Shown: positions 12,781 to 24,413, counted from the first letter of the stretch. The stretch is DNA of 64,000 bases from Cristatella mucedo (GCA_009760855.2 WPIO01000118.1:927501-991500); one strand, 5' to 3'. A program made the numbers and translations. Notes: generated from the letters alone by a model not told the origin.

Positions 12781-13839
12781 AAGCCTCATTCCCAATCAGC
12801 GTATAGTTTTGAAGTATCGCAAGGTCTGCATAATTTTGAGACACAGGATTGCTGGTCGGATAGTAGCCTATGCCATTCACTTGGGGGGTTGCAGAGTGAT
12901 GTCTACAATCACCTTGGCTTACTTGGGAGACAAGATTTCTAGGCAGCATAATATACCGTTACCTTAAACAGCTCAAATGAGAAGGATAAGTTTAATTGAC
13001 CACAAGGCAGAAAAACATTGACCATGGTTCTTGGACAACGAGGTGATAGCACAGCTAGCAGAAAACATCAGCCCTAGAGCGACGAGAGCACAGGGTGGTT
13101 TTGACCAATCGTAGTTCCATCTACAAATGTTCACGTTAGCCTGCCCTCTCTGCGGAATGCTGTTCGACCATGGTTGGCCTGTCGATCTCTGCCAAGAGTA
13201 GGAGGTCTGGCTAGTTCAATTTTGGGTCACATGCTTCTACCTTGCCCATTTGGGGGATGACTTTTCACAAAACTAATTAAGAACACATGAACCTGACCGG
13301 AGTCCTTGATGCATAAAGAGGAGGGTGGGCAGGCAGGCACTAATACCATCTATAGGTGCCCACAGGAGGTCCAGAGATAGGTGTTCCGAAAACAAGGCTT
13401 GAGGACTGACACCATCGGATACATGACAACCATGTACCGCTGCCTCCACTGTCGGGTATTTTACTATTGGCAAAAGTCATTGCAAATAAGGCCTCATACT
13501 AGCGGGTTTTTCTGAGCTTGATGAGTAGGCATTGGTAAGTCCTCAGTGCTGAGCCAAATGAAGCAATGCAGCTAAACAACCCCTTGCTGTTTTGCTGGCT
13601 CGTTTATTACGACTGACAATAGTGTCATCTTCGGGTGATTTCAAGCAAATGTAAGTCAGAGAGCGCCTTTCTCAGTTCCACCAGGTTCATATCCGATTGT
13701 TTGTCAGGTGATGCAAGACTACCCAGTAGCCCATCAGTCTAAGCTTGCTCAATCTCAGCCTTCAAGCATGTCACACTCTCTTAACTCCGTAGTGGCACGA
13801 ATTGCACAGACAACCTGACATCTGCTAGGGATGGCAGCA
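12781..13839. other. Unassigned stretch between repeats
   Basis: A minus-strand frame at 13273-13473 (LFSEHLSLDLLWAPIDG) is open for 66 codons but matches nothing recognised. It may be an old retroelement. Confidence 0.4.
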
Positions 13840-14785
13840 CATTTTCTCAAATTGAATGACGATAAATCTAGCCTACAAGCTATAAGCAAACTAAGCACGA
13901 CTCTGAAATGGGAAAGCTTTAATGCTCAAAATTGGCTCGACCAGCACATCACCGGAAGCATCGGCACGAAATGTGGGAGTACTTTTCTAAAGTGACCTTT
14001 CACTAGACGATCATGTCAGTTCTACAGCCAAAACTGTCAACTTTCAGCTACTTAACATTTAAAAAAAGTTGGGCCTGCTTAGACATAAGTTAGTCCATGC
14101 ATCCGTGACATCCTATCTAAACTTCTGCAACTCACTGCTTGCAGCTCTATCGGCCTGAGAAATCAGGAGCTTTCAGTTGGTGCAAAACTCTGCAGCTAGG
14201 CTTATCGGTCAAGACCGGCACACTTGCCACAGCATGCCACTTCTTTCCGACCTGAACGGGCTCCCGGTCAAGCAGCATATCGACTTCAAGGTTCTGTTAT
14301 ACACTTTTAGGTTCCTTAATCCTTTTGCTCCAGGCTACCTATAAGAGCTATTCTCCAACCATAATAGGCATCGTAGCACCCTCTCCTCTAACTAAAATTG
14401 TATAGCTGTCCGTCGAAACAATCTCAAATCTTTTAGCGGCCGTGCCTTTAGTTAGCAAGCTTCTAAAGTCTGTAACTCACTATCGACTGATGTCCCGAGA
14501 TATCCCGACTTGAAAAAATTCAAAAAAGCTAAAAACGGATCTGTTTCTCACAGCATTTGGTGGGTCCTTGTGATTTGTCCTTGTGATTCGTCCTATGTGT
14601 GCAGATGCTGGTTGAAACTGTACAACTTACAGCCACACATATCATGCATGTTGAAATCGTGCAATTTACCAGCAACCATGTGGGCAAGCCTACTTTGCAG
14701 CATATGTGATGTACCTATAAGGAGATTAAATTCTCTGACTGTGCTATACGAATATAATATCATTACTATTAATATCAGCATAGCA
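13840..14785 (+). mobile_element. LINE family B, old full-span fragment
   Basis: Starts slightly further 5' than other copies, with FLKLNDDK-like coding just after the catalytic centre, and continues to a degraded hairpin (AGGAGATTAAATTCTCTGAC). Many stops. Confidence 0.75.
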
Positions 14786-14874
14786 CACACTCATTTATTA
14801 TTATTCAGGCATATACAATTCTTTATGAGGATTTCTATAGTGTTTTGAAATCGCCTACACACCTTCGTGCATAG

Positions 14875-14926
14875 TAGCTGGTCTTTATGACTTTGTGGAG
14901 TTACAGACGGAGATACATTACATACG
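14875..14926 (+). mobile_element. LINE family A 3' tip
   Basis: Only the last 50 or so bases are present: CTTTATGACTTTGTGGAGTT followed by ACAGACGGAGATACATTAC. An extreme 5' truncation. Confidence 0.7.
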
Positions 14927-15146
14927 GGTAGCCGTGCTTCGAAGCCGGGTTCTACCACTATCGGTAGTACGACTCGAGGTTTCGCACCAGTTCATTGCAT
15001 TGCCATTTTGAGAACTTAAATTCGCAGTCTGGACCTGCTACATTCGTTGGTAGCTAAGTTGCTAGCTGTGCTATCTTAGGGCAGATAAGGTATGTCAATA
15101 CTGCCAAACCAGAGGCTCAAAATTAGGTACACGCTGGCGTGCTCAC

Positions 15147-15449
15147 CTGGTGATCAGCAGCTCCGCTCACTGCAATTTTGGCCTCGTCTTCAACTGCGGC
15201 TGTGGGATCGTAATTATCTGCGCAAATAAAGCGAGAATCGCTCGAAAACACATCAAGCAGTTGGCGAGCAGCACGAACCGACGCAGGCCATAGCAACCGA
15301 GCGCCTGTCGTGATAGAGGTTGGGCGGGGTGCCCCTTTTCCGCCATCCTCGACCCGAGAGCGGTCTTCTGCTGCGACCTCATAAGGTCTGGTTGGTGCAA
15401 GGGCGTATGAGTTGATAAGCATAGTGGGGCTCCGAAGAGGGAGTGCCAT
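15147..15449 (-). CDS. Candidate exon on the minus strand with strong splice donor
   Basis: The minus strand opens MALPLRSPTMLINSYALAPT and stays open for about 100 codons to a strong donor, CAG/GTGAGC, at 15147. Composition (acidic and alanine-rich, no low complexity) looks coding. It begins just outside the 15465-15940 inverted-repeat arm, which could act as its promoter. No family is recognised and no partner exon was identified further left. Confidence 0.35.
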
Positions 15450-15464
15450 CATAGATGGGTTGAC

Positions 15465-15940
15465 TTTCCTCCTGACAGACGCCGATTTTCCTCCTAGTTA
15501 GGACGTTTACCGACAAATTTAGTCTCACGCACAACAGATTTGATGGCTGACGTAGTCCCGCCCCATAGCCCGTACTCTAATCCAGGAGGCTGGTGTGAAA
15601 GAGGGAATCCCCAGAAAGACGTCAAGCCGACACAAGTTAAGTTCGCCGCTGTAGTTAGCATTGCGTAGTAATATAACTAGAATATATACAGAAGGAAGAT
15701 AAGCATTAAAAGCATTTAACGCGAAAGGGAGCAATGCGCCGATACGGGTGTACGGGTGCATAGTTCTAAGCAATGTGCGGCGTTATGGGTATGTTGGTGG
15801 ATTTGATAAAGAGACGCAAGGAGTATTCAATGTAGAATAGGCTGAAGCGTTGGTTACAACGCATAAGCATTCCATATTCAAGGGCTTGCACTGACTGCCT
15901 CAGTAGACTCGAGCCTGCGAGCGTTAGGCAATTTTTATTT
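15465..15940 (-). repeat. Long inverted repeat, left arm
   Basis: Its complement matches 20160-20665 throughout (for example GCAGTCAGTGCAAGCCCTTG and ATGCTTATGCGTTGTAACC at the inner end; CAGCGGCGAACT and TTCTGGGGATTCCC towards the outer end). Small gaps are present. Confidence 0.85.
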
Positions 15941-15946
15941 TGTCTG

Positions 15947-15947
<1 letters not shown>

Positions 15948-16007
<60 letters not shown>
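15948..16007. repeat. GT microsatellite
   Basis: About 29 GT units between the left inverted-repeat arm and the 16021 foldback element. Confidence 0.97.
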
Positions 16008-16009
<2 letters not shown>

Positions 16010-16020
16010 TGTATGTGGGG

Positions 16021-16290
16021 GGACGAGGCCCGAGGTTTTGATTGGTCGGATGGATCAACAGGGAGCCAAAAAGTTGTGACAGATTCTCCTTATGAGTCCG
16101 CAGACTTGGTTCCTCCCCAAAACGTCCCAACCGATTTTGCACAGATTTCCCACATATTTGGCCTACTACGTCATCTTACGTTTCAAAATTGGGGAGGGGC
16201 CAAGTCTGCAGACTCATCAGAAGGAGTCTGCCTTAACTTTTTTGCTCCACGTTGGTCCAGCCGAACAATCAAAATTCTCGGCGCGTCTGA
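16021..16290. mobile_element. Foldback element with about 100-base inverted arms
   Basis: The left arm 16021-16120 pairs with 16189-16290 (GAGGCCCGAGGTTTTGATTG against CAATCAAAATTCTCGGCGCG; CAGACTTGGTTCCTCCCCAA against TTGGGGAGGGGCCAAGTCTG). The spacer is about 68 bases. No clear target duplication is seen; a GT microsatellite abuts it on the left. Confidence 0.75.
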
Positions 16291-16424
16291 CCAATCAAAA
16301 TTCTGGGCGCGTCTCCTGCAATCCGTGGCCGAAATGTAGCCAAGCGCCGGCCGGGCTCAATTTTAGCGCACACAAGAATTGCTCAGCGGGAAACAAATCT
16401 GTCTTAGAGCATTGAGCAAAAAGG

Positions 16425-19100
16425 CCGTCGTAGTAGGGTCATAAGGTGATTGATATCGGCTGGCCTGTCAACCCTCTAGTTCCGGCTAGCAGTTTAACGA
16501 TAGGGCATCGCTCGCCCAAGGTCGCTGTAGCCGCCAGCCGTCCGAGAGTTGCTGGACGGGTTTCCGTGAGAACGAGAAAGGTGGCTTGGCTGAAAAGCAC
16601 CTCTCGAGTAATGAGCCAGAGGTCGTAGCGGTCGTGGTAGGATCACGGGCTGATTGAAGTCGGCTGGCCTGTCAACCCTAGCGTCGTGGCTAGTTATTTA
16701 AGGGTAGGGCGAAGCTCGCTTAGGGTGCCACATTCGTCTTCGGCTCCGCTTCGACGCCATCGCCGGTAGTTGCGAAGTGACTCGTTTTCTCTGAAAGCGA
16801 GGGAGAATGATGGGCGATGATGTATCTCCGTCAGTAACTCCACAAAGTCATAAAGACCATGTGGATGTTACGCAGGAGAGTTTTGTAAAGCACACTCATA
16901 GCCTAAGCGGCTTTCGGTACGCATTCGGTACCCAACAGACTTCGTCTCACGCAACAAAGAGAAAGTGAGAAGCAGAGCTGAGTCAGAAGAGCAGTTGAGG
17001 TAGTGCCATAGTCGGCAGTAGGAGAGTAGTTGTCGTTGCGTAAGAATTGTGGAAGCGAGTTCCACAGTCTAGGACCTGCAGAGCTAAAGCTTCTGTCGCC
17101 AACGGTCTTTAAGCGGAGGAATAGGACAGCTAATTTATGGTCCACACAGGACCTGAGGGCGCGAAGAGGCCGAAACTGATGCAGCAGTTCAGCTAGGTAT
17201 CCACAGGCGATTGACCAAACAGAGCGAGTCAGCGCCAGGAGAATGCGGTGGACGCCACCAAATACGATTGCATAGCGCATGTGGGTCGCATTTTGTGCTT
17301 TATGTGTGTTCGGGCGCGTAGTCCAATACAGTGTAAAGGAAGCAACTCTTGGTAGGTGAAGTGGCACCCAGTATTACTGCCTTTACGAAGGTGGAGGTTT
17401 TCCGCCTTTACGGTGAAAGAGAGCCTAGTTCTCAGATCAGGAGTTAGGGTCCGAGGTACTCCTACCTTTGCGAAGGTGGAGGCAGAATCTTAGTTCTCCA
17501 GCCAAGAATTAGGTTCCGATTATTCGGGCACTCCGTCTGTAGCACCTTACTGGCCTTGGCTGAATTTTAGCGCGAACAAGAGCGGTTCGGCGGCGGGCTA
17601 GAACTCCTTTGTCCTGGAGCAGTGAGCCAGAGAGGAGCGCCAGTGCGGTTAGCAAGAGCTTAAGAGCAAGCCAAGAAGCTCTGAGACCAGCGGTGGGGAT
17701 TCGGCCTTTAGAATTGGTCCGATACCCGTGGGAGCTGCTGATGGATATCGGCTGGCCTGTCAACCTCCGCCATCACTCTGTCCAAAAAGAATCGTCTGGA
17801 GCCCACTCGCCATTCAAGCTGGACAGGGGTGCCCTTCCAGTGGCCCAGTGACGGTATTAATTCCTTACCGTAATGGGCCACGGTGTCGGGCCCAATACCA
17901 CTAAGCTCTTGCCCCATTGTCCCAGCTAAGTATTTAAGAGTTGAGCGACGCTCGCTCTTGGTCTTTTGTCCGGCTCCGCGCTTCGATGCCGTCGGACTCG
18001 TTTCTCTGAAAGTGAGGGAGGAGGGCGGGGTGCTCGCCGGCGATGGAAGGAACATGACGAGGCAGCGCTAGGAGGATTCGGTGGACTCCACCGAATACGA
18101 TCGTATAGCGCCCGAGCTGGCATTTTGTGTTTTGTGTGTGCGCGCTAGCACGTGGCCTCGATATAAGGATTTGCCGATGCGAGCTAGACGTGGTTGGCGT
18201 ATGTGAGTAGAGTCCTAGTTCTCCGGTTAGGGTTTAGGCCCAGGTTCAGGCTCTGTCTATTTGGGTCGTTCCCCATTATAGACGTAAGTAGCTTAAGTGT
18301 GGAGACGTGTTTCATCCGCAAGAGTGCTTGAGTTGGCGTGTGTTAGGTATTCCTTCCGCACAGGTAGAAACGGAGTCCTAGTCCTCCGGTTAGGGTTTAG
18401 GCTCCGGTTTGGGCTCTGTCTATTTGGGTCGTTCCCCATTATAGGCGAAAGCAGCTTCAGTGTGGAGACGTATTCCCTCCGCAAGAGTGTCGGTGCTGTT
18501 GAGAGCGTGCGAGGAGTGTGGAGATAAAACTGAGCTAGACGTGCAGTGACTTTGTGCGCTTGGGAATAAAGCTCAGTAAAATCCCCTATTCGCGTGTCTT
18601 GCTTTCCAATTCACGCCGCGGACTCACGACCCCCTTTAGTAACGGTAAGCAGGCCAGCGCCAGAAACGCCTGTTTCGTGGAGGCCTACTTATTGGGCGTA
18701 GGCGCGCACCGAACGGCATTAGGCGCTAGGTTACGCCGCCAGGTAAGCGGCAGGTCAAGCCTACTCCGCCGAGCCTTCGACGATACACGTCTATTTGGGT
18801 CGTTCCCTACTATAGACGTAGGTAGCCTAAGTGCGGGGATGTATTTCCCCTGCAAGAGTGCTCGTTGCGTTTAGTTGAGAACCTGCAAGGAGTATGAGAA
18901 CAAAACTGGACCATACGCACAGCGACATGCTTGCGAATGAAACTTCAGTAAAGTCCCCTATTTGTGTTGTATCTCTTTCCAATTCACGCCACGGACTCAC
19001 GACTAATTCAAAGTAGCTTGGTGCCAGAAACGCGCTATCGCGTGGTCACCTCTTATTGCGCTTAGACACGCACCGAATCGCATTCGGCAGAGGCAACGTC
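16425..19100 (+). repeat. LTR-like repeat cluster
   Basis: Repeated modules in the same order. TCGGCTGGCCTGTCAACC occurs at about 16456, 16659 and 17746. A TATTTAAG promoter-like box is at about 16695 and 17931. GTCTATTTGGGTCGTTCCC is at 18255, 18418 and 18789. An AATAAA near 18567 precedes CAATTCACGCC-GGACTCACGAC and GCCAGAAACGC, a string like an LTR-retroelement primer site, at 18660 and 19022. No gag or pol frame was found. Decayed solo LTRs or a rearranged terminal-repeat element are likely. Confidence 0.55.
16818..17200 (-). mobile_element. LINE family A fragment nested in an LTR-like repeat
   Basis: The minus-strand frame reads LAELLHQFRPLRALRSCVDH and GPRLWNSLPQFLRNDNYSP. Flanks on both sides (16640-16817 and 17200-17350) match consecutive parts of another repeat copy at 17740-18140, so this LINE inserted into that repeat. 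Confidence 0.85.
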
Positions 19101-19154
19101 GTTATGCACTGGTGCAGCTCTCAGCTTAGCCGCAATGGGAGCCCTTGCCTTAGA

Positions 19155-19390
19155 GGGGGGGGGGGTCGACTAGGGCGCCTAGTACAGACCCAGCTCCTGA
19201 CTCACCTAGCTCAGGTTAGAATGGAGCTTTATGCAGGCGATGCGGTTAGGAGATGGAGCGACTAATGTGGTTGTCTTAGCGGGTTCGACTTAGACAGCTA
19301 GTACAAGCCCGACTCCTGGTCTACCCGCTAAAGTTAGAATGAAGCCTGGTGCAGACGTTGCGGTCAGGATGTGCACCGACTAATATGCTG
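19155..19390 (+). repeat. Diverged tandem duplication, about 118 bases
   Basis: TCGACTAGGGCGCCTAGTAC...GGAGCGACTAATGTG is repeated as TTCGACTTAGACAGCTAGTA...CACCGACTAATATG. A nine-G run starts the first copy. Confidence 0.7.
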
Positions 19391-19468
19391 AAGTAGAAAT
19401 AGCAGCGGCGCGCGAGGTCAGGAGTGGAAAGAAGAGAGAATATAATGAGACGAGTGAGAGCTTACTCG

Positions 19469-19690
19469 GACAGCTTGGGTAGCCGAGAGAGACTACACCC
19501 CGAGAGCTGAGACAGCTTGGGTAGTCGAGAGAGACTACGCCCCGAGAGCTGAGAGAGCTTGGGTAGTCGAGAGAGACTACGCCCCGAGAGCTGAGAGAGC
19601 TTGGGTAGTCGAGCAGGGACTACGCCCCGAGAGCTCAGAGCTGCAGCTTGGTAGTCGATGCGAGACTACGCTTCGAGAGCACGAGAGACG
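19469..19690 (+). repeat. Five tandem 42-base hairpin units
   Basis: The period of 42 is seen at 19469, 19511, 19553 and 19595, with a decayed fifth unit. Each unit is itself palindromic: GTAGTC-GAGAGA-GACTAC inside CTTGGG and CCCCGAG arms. Confidence 0.88.
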
Positions 19691-19838
19691 AACCTACGGC
19701 GACGAACAGCTAAGTGTAACTTAGACTGCGCAGTTGTGTTCTGCCGGCTACTCAGATAGCTGCTCGTATCTTGGGGTGCTGTAGCAACCCGCCTTCGCAA
19801 TTGCAAGCGACGCGCGCATAGGTTAGTGTATTATACGC

Positions 19839-19970
19839 GGGCTTCGGGAGTTCGCGCAGTTAACTCCGTCGGTCCGGTACGCGCCGCGTAAACGCACAGG
19901 GTAGTTGGTTATACTCGGGCTTCGGGAGTTCGCGCAGTTAACTCCGTCGGTCCGGTACGCGCCGCGTAAA
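19839..19970 (+). repeat. Recent 79-base tandem duplication
   Basis: A 53-base core starting GGGCTTCGGGAGTTCGCGCA is identical at 19839 and 19918. It lies in the most CpG-rich stretch of the window (about 19690-20130). Confidence 0.9.
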
Positions 19971-20159
19971 GCGCTTGCGCCGGCGCGTAACCACTACTAA
20001 CAGGCCCACAATAAACTGTTGCTTTCGGCACCCAGTTGTGGCCGCCTGTGTTTTAACCGCACTGCAGCACTGCATCACACAGTCCACCGGTAGAGAACCG
20101 GGGGACGAACCTCTACGCGGTTACAGTTACACCTCCGCCGAGTCTTTGGCGTTACAATA

Positions 20160-20665
20160 ATAAAAATGGCTAACGTTCGTAGGCTCGAGTATATTGACGC
20201 AGTCAGTGCAAGCCCTTGAATATGGGATGCTTATGCGTTGTAACCGATGCTTCAGCCTATTCTACATAGAATAACCCGTGCGTCTGTTTATCAAATCTAC
20301 CTACGAACCCTTAACGCCGCGGATTACTTGAAACTATACACCCTCGCATCCGTAATGGTTCGCATTACTTGGTGCTGGTTCCTGAAAAAAGCTTTTTTTA
20401 AATGCCAATCTTCCTTTTATTTAAATTCTCCTCATGCTACTCTACAATGATGACTGCAGCGGCGAACTCAGCTTCTGCAGGTGTTGGCTTAGCATCTTCC
20501 GGGGAAACCCTCTTTCATACCAGCCTCCCGAAATCAAGCACGGGCTGTGGGCGGGATTAGGCCGGCCATTAAATCTGTCGTGGGCGGGACTAAACATGTC
20601 ATGTAAACGTCAACGTCCCTAACCAGCCGGAAAGTCCATGTCAGTCGCGAGGAAAGTCTGCCATG
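20160..20665 (+). repeat. Long inverted repeat, right arm
   Basis: Partner of 15465-15940. Outside the arm, 20670-20926 shows no recognisable feature apart from a small palindrome at 20660-20690 (CGCAGCTTTAAAGCTGCG). Confidence 0.85.
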
Positions 20666-20926
20666 CAAACGCAGCTTTAAAGCTGCGTTTCGCGGACACA
20701 CGAGGTGCTGCTTTGCAAGAGATGTGTTTTTCTGGACTTCCCTCATGAAGAATGGTCGTTCTTGCTTTCTCTTACGATGCTTGTTGTTTTTGCACTTCTT
20801 CCTAGGACCCCTGCCCTATCCCAGCACGATCAAAGCGCCGGTACAGCTGTGTACAAGTTCACCTTACTGAGCATCACATCCGGCGGCTTTCAATCTCTAG
20901 CAACTGTTACAAACTGGCTGCTTAAT

Positions 20927-21058
20927 ATGTATAGCACCCCAAGTGAATTTAATCTCTATTCAGGCGCTTCACATATGCCTCGGAGCTCGAGCCCACGACC
21001 TCAGCCCAGACCTCGGTCATCGCGAGCACCTTAACCGCTGGACCAAACCAGCTCGGCG
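20927..21058 (-). mobile_element. SINE1 copy
   Basis: Reverse orientation, reading from the tail TATAGCACCCCAAGTGAAT to the head GCTGGACCAAACCAGCTCG. Confidence 0.86.
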
Positions 21059-21059
21059 A

Positions 21060-22320
21060 TAAATGTTTTGTTGCTGCATGGCCAATCTGCTGTCGAAGGC
21101 TAAAGAGTTCTTTCGAGCTGCTTGCCGAAGGCTGGCAGCTTCAACACGTTCCTCTACAGAGACGGTAATCCATTTTAATTTTAGATAGTGCAAAGTAAAT
21201 CTAAATGGCATCGCGCCTTCAGACCTCGGGCTGTCCAAATAAAATTGCGAAGCTCATTATTTTGTGTGAGGTCTGAAGAGGCTTCTGGCGAGCACAGTGC
21301 ACAGCTCGGTCTATCTGAAAAATAGGTAGGCAAATCTTTTCAGGGTGAACTGAAAAGCCTTTGCGGATTCAGGCTCTGAGATACCTACTCATTTACTCTT
21401 AGAATTAGCTCGTAAATACAGTGCACAATAGAAGAGATGTAGTAAGAGCAATATGAATGTAGCAAAATTGCAGAATGTGTTTACAACCGAATACTTCCCG
21501 AACGTTCGCAGCGCGCCGTGACCCGTCTCACCACTACGCCAGCACTGCAGAAATCTGGTCAGTCCTCAGGCTCCAACTATCACGCACCAGATTTCCAAAC
21601 CGCCAGCCCCATTGCCCTCATTAAATGATTGGCCTGGCTAGAAACCTCCCAAAAAAATCTCATCAAGAAAATGGCCACGTCAAGGAAACCAGTTTAAAGA
21701 AATAGCCACTATAAAAAAATATTGTAACTATAATAACTGCAGAAATGACCACAGCGTCTTCTCTATAAACCCTCTACATCACCATGCGGAATATGCTACT
21801 GTCTCGGCGTCTAACAACGTCGAAACATGGACAGTCAGCAGAAGTGTGACAAGAATTATTATCAGATATGCGACATGCAGATCCCCGCCAGCAACATGAC
21901 CAGCATCAGAGCCGCAGTCAATCAGTTAAGGTGTTACCGCTGTGACGGCAGCGCCGAAGCAAGTCTCAGTAATCAGCAACTACCGGCGTAGGAAGTGGCT
22001 CTTCTCAGCATACTCGGGTCAGTCCTAAACATTTGAAGCCTACCCATTTCTTGCCAGCTCCGTGATTTTGCATAATATCAAAACTTCTAAAATTTCCAAC
22101 GCTATTTTGTAGATTGCGGTCTGCACGTGTGCTGGAGTGGTCAACAAATGGCTCTTGATGTATTTTAAAATTAACGGTTGGATTTCTATTCCCGCTTTTT
22201 CAGCGATCCCAACCTTCCTTTCAGTAGACTGCTGGCTACCTACGAATGCTAGTTCGGATGTTGCTACCGCTAAGCTCAGCTTCATACAGTCGCCTTACCA
22301 AAATCAAGGTGACTGTAATT
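21060..22320. other. Unassigned intergenic stretch
   Basis: Nothing recognised; moderately AT-rich. Confidence 0.5.
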
Positions 22321-22324
22321 TTCT

Positions 22325-22412
22325 GAGCACGTGGGCTCGAGTCCAATACCACGTGTGAAGAGGCTGAAAAGAGGTTACGTTCTCTTAGAGCACTGTACAA
22401 ATCATAGTTATT
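22325..22412 (+). mobile_element. SINE1, 3' part only
   Basis: Starts at GTGGGCTCGAGTCC (B box) and keeps a modified hairpin (AAAGAGGTTACGTTCTCTTA). Confidence 0.6.
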
Positions 22413-22857
22413 TTGTTTAATGTGTCAGTGCAGCTGAGTGAAATACCGGAAGCTACAATTTTAAATGCCCAAATATCTACTCTTGCATTCGATATTGATT
22501 TTTGATTCATCAATATAACCTTGCATCACTCAGTTGTAGCGATTAAGTGTAAAGAAAAAACAGATAGTCTAAAGAGGGATAATAATATCACTGCTACGCT
22601 AGATTTGCTCCATCGTTTCTGTCCGTGTTATTTGTCAATTGAACACTTCCCAGAATTACATTGAGCTCTCTAAGGGAGCTGCAAAAATATTTAGCTATTA
22701 GTATTTTTATTATATTAAGGCTTCCGAAGAATCAAGAGTCGTCACGCAATTCCAAGAGGTTTTTCAATCCCTAAACCAAACGTTACTACAGCCAGTACGA
22801 CTTAACGAATGGTAGCTTGCTCGCAAAATACCCAGAAAATAATGGCTGCTCGGCTTC

Positions 22858-23012
22858 GAAGAGTGGGCCTTGACCCAGTGGTCAAGGTGCTCGCCCCGAT
22901 CGCGGTCTGGCCAAGGTCGTGGGCTCAAGCCCTGCGGCGTATGTGAAGCACCTGAATAGAGATTAAATTATCGTAGGGTGCTATACGAATGAATTGAATG
23001 ATTATCATTATT
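22858..23012 (+). mobile_element. SINE1 copy in left duplication block
   Basis: TGACCCAGTGGTCAAGGTGC as A-box region, GGGCTCAAGCCC as B box, hairpin tail and ATT end. Its twin is at 50580-50728, so it predates the duplication. Confidence 0.85.
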
Positions 23013-24311
23013 ACGGCTGCGCAGAAAATAGTAGTGAAAATTGCAAATTTAAGCGCAGCTAACGAGTTGCAGGAGCAGCTCTGACACGAAGGTATACGGC
23101 AGATAGCACCGCACTACAGAAATCAGTATCGTTCACACTTCAGAAAAATGTATGACTCCATATTTTGCATCGTTAGGCTATCATGTTCTATAAAGGATGA
23201 TGACGAAGAAATGACTATTGATGAAACAAGCAATGCTCAAGCAAACCGACGGCCATATATTAAAATCCAAGCAAACATCCGGTTATTACACACGTGATGC
23301 TCAGCATCCACGTCCGATCATAACTAGGTCGCAAACAAAAAGCTCGTAGCCGTGGTTGTTTCTGCTGCCGCTCAACGAATACTGGGGACGCCTGAAGCAC
23401 GGCTAGCTACTCGTAGGTACTGCACCTATGCACGCAAGTATGTGGACAGTAGCAGGAACGTGGCAGAGACGGAGAGCGCTCATACCTTAACATATCGAGT
23501 GTACACCGATGATGTCGACAAGTCTATTTGCAGCCGTGACATACACATGCGGCTCAGTGGCATAGAGCTCAAATTAACTCTAATGCCAATGCCGAATCTG
23601 TAATCGCAACTATCTCCAGTCTCATAGAATAGCCTCAGCCAGATCGCATAATCGTGACTAATGATAATCAGCCATTGTCTGGCTGGTTAAGCAGGCGCCG
23701 CCATCTCATGGTTCAGCAACGATTGCCTGAGATCTAAGCATTGAATTTGCACAACACGCCACAAATATAATCGTAATTCAGGAACCAAAAAATAAGTCTC
23801 GCGCTGTGATAATTGTTACGTGACAGTGTCTCCGGCGGCAGCAGCGCTAGTGGTCTCACGGAGACACGAAGACACGAGCGGGCGAACGTGAGCGGTGAAC
23901 GAGACTCGTCTTTATTCCCTAGCGGGTACATATACGAGCTGGGGGCTGACTGACTCACCACACATAATAGAGTGCCTCTGTGGTGGGCCGCATTCTTACG
24001 TCAAAGGCTCAATCACTCGCCGAAGGCGGGGCATACCGACTGCCCCGTTCTGGGTTCTATTCATGTCAGACCAATTTTAAAATGATCTTAGCTTACATAA
24101 AACCGAAGCTCAAGATTTTCAAATTATGAGGTCTTAATATTTGCAGTGCAGGAGCAGATAATAAACACTGGCGATAATCAATGCAGATGGCCAGTGCTTC
24201 GCAATGTCAGTAGGAGACTGCTAGTTCTGGCGAGCGTTCTCTCTTGACTGCAAAACTTCAGATTATGTTAAGCCAATTTATTAGCTATTTATCCCAAACG
24301 CTTGCATCGAA

Positions 24312-24405
24312 GATTACCTGCAGCCGTGTTCGAACCCGCGACCTGGGTCCTGAAGTGTGAGCACAACACCTCTCTGCTAGCTGTCCGCCCGGAGAGGTGT
24401 GTTAG
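24312..24405 (-). mobile_element. tRNA-like element in left duplication block
   Basis: The minus strand has an A-box-like AGCTAGCAGAGAGGTG and a perfect B box GGGTTCGAACACG. It is not a foldable functional tRNA by eye, so a SINE head is more likely. Twin at 52287-52378. Confidence 0.5.
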
Positions 24406-24413
24406 TGCAGGGA

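Noticed and set aside
19469-19690. CRISPR-like array
   Set aside because: The units are contiguous without unique spacers and the genome is animal.
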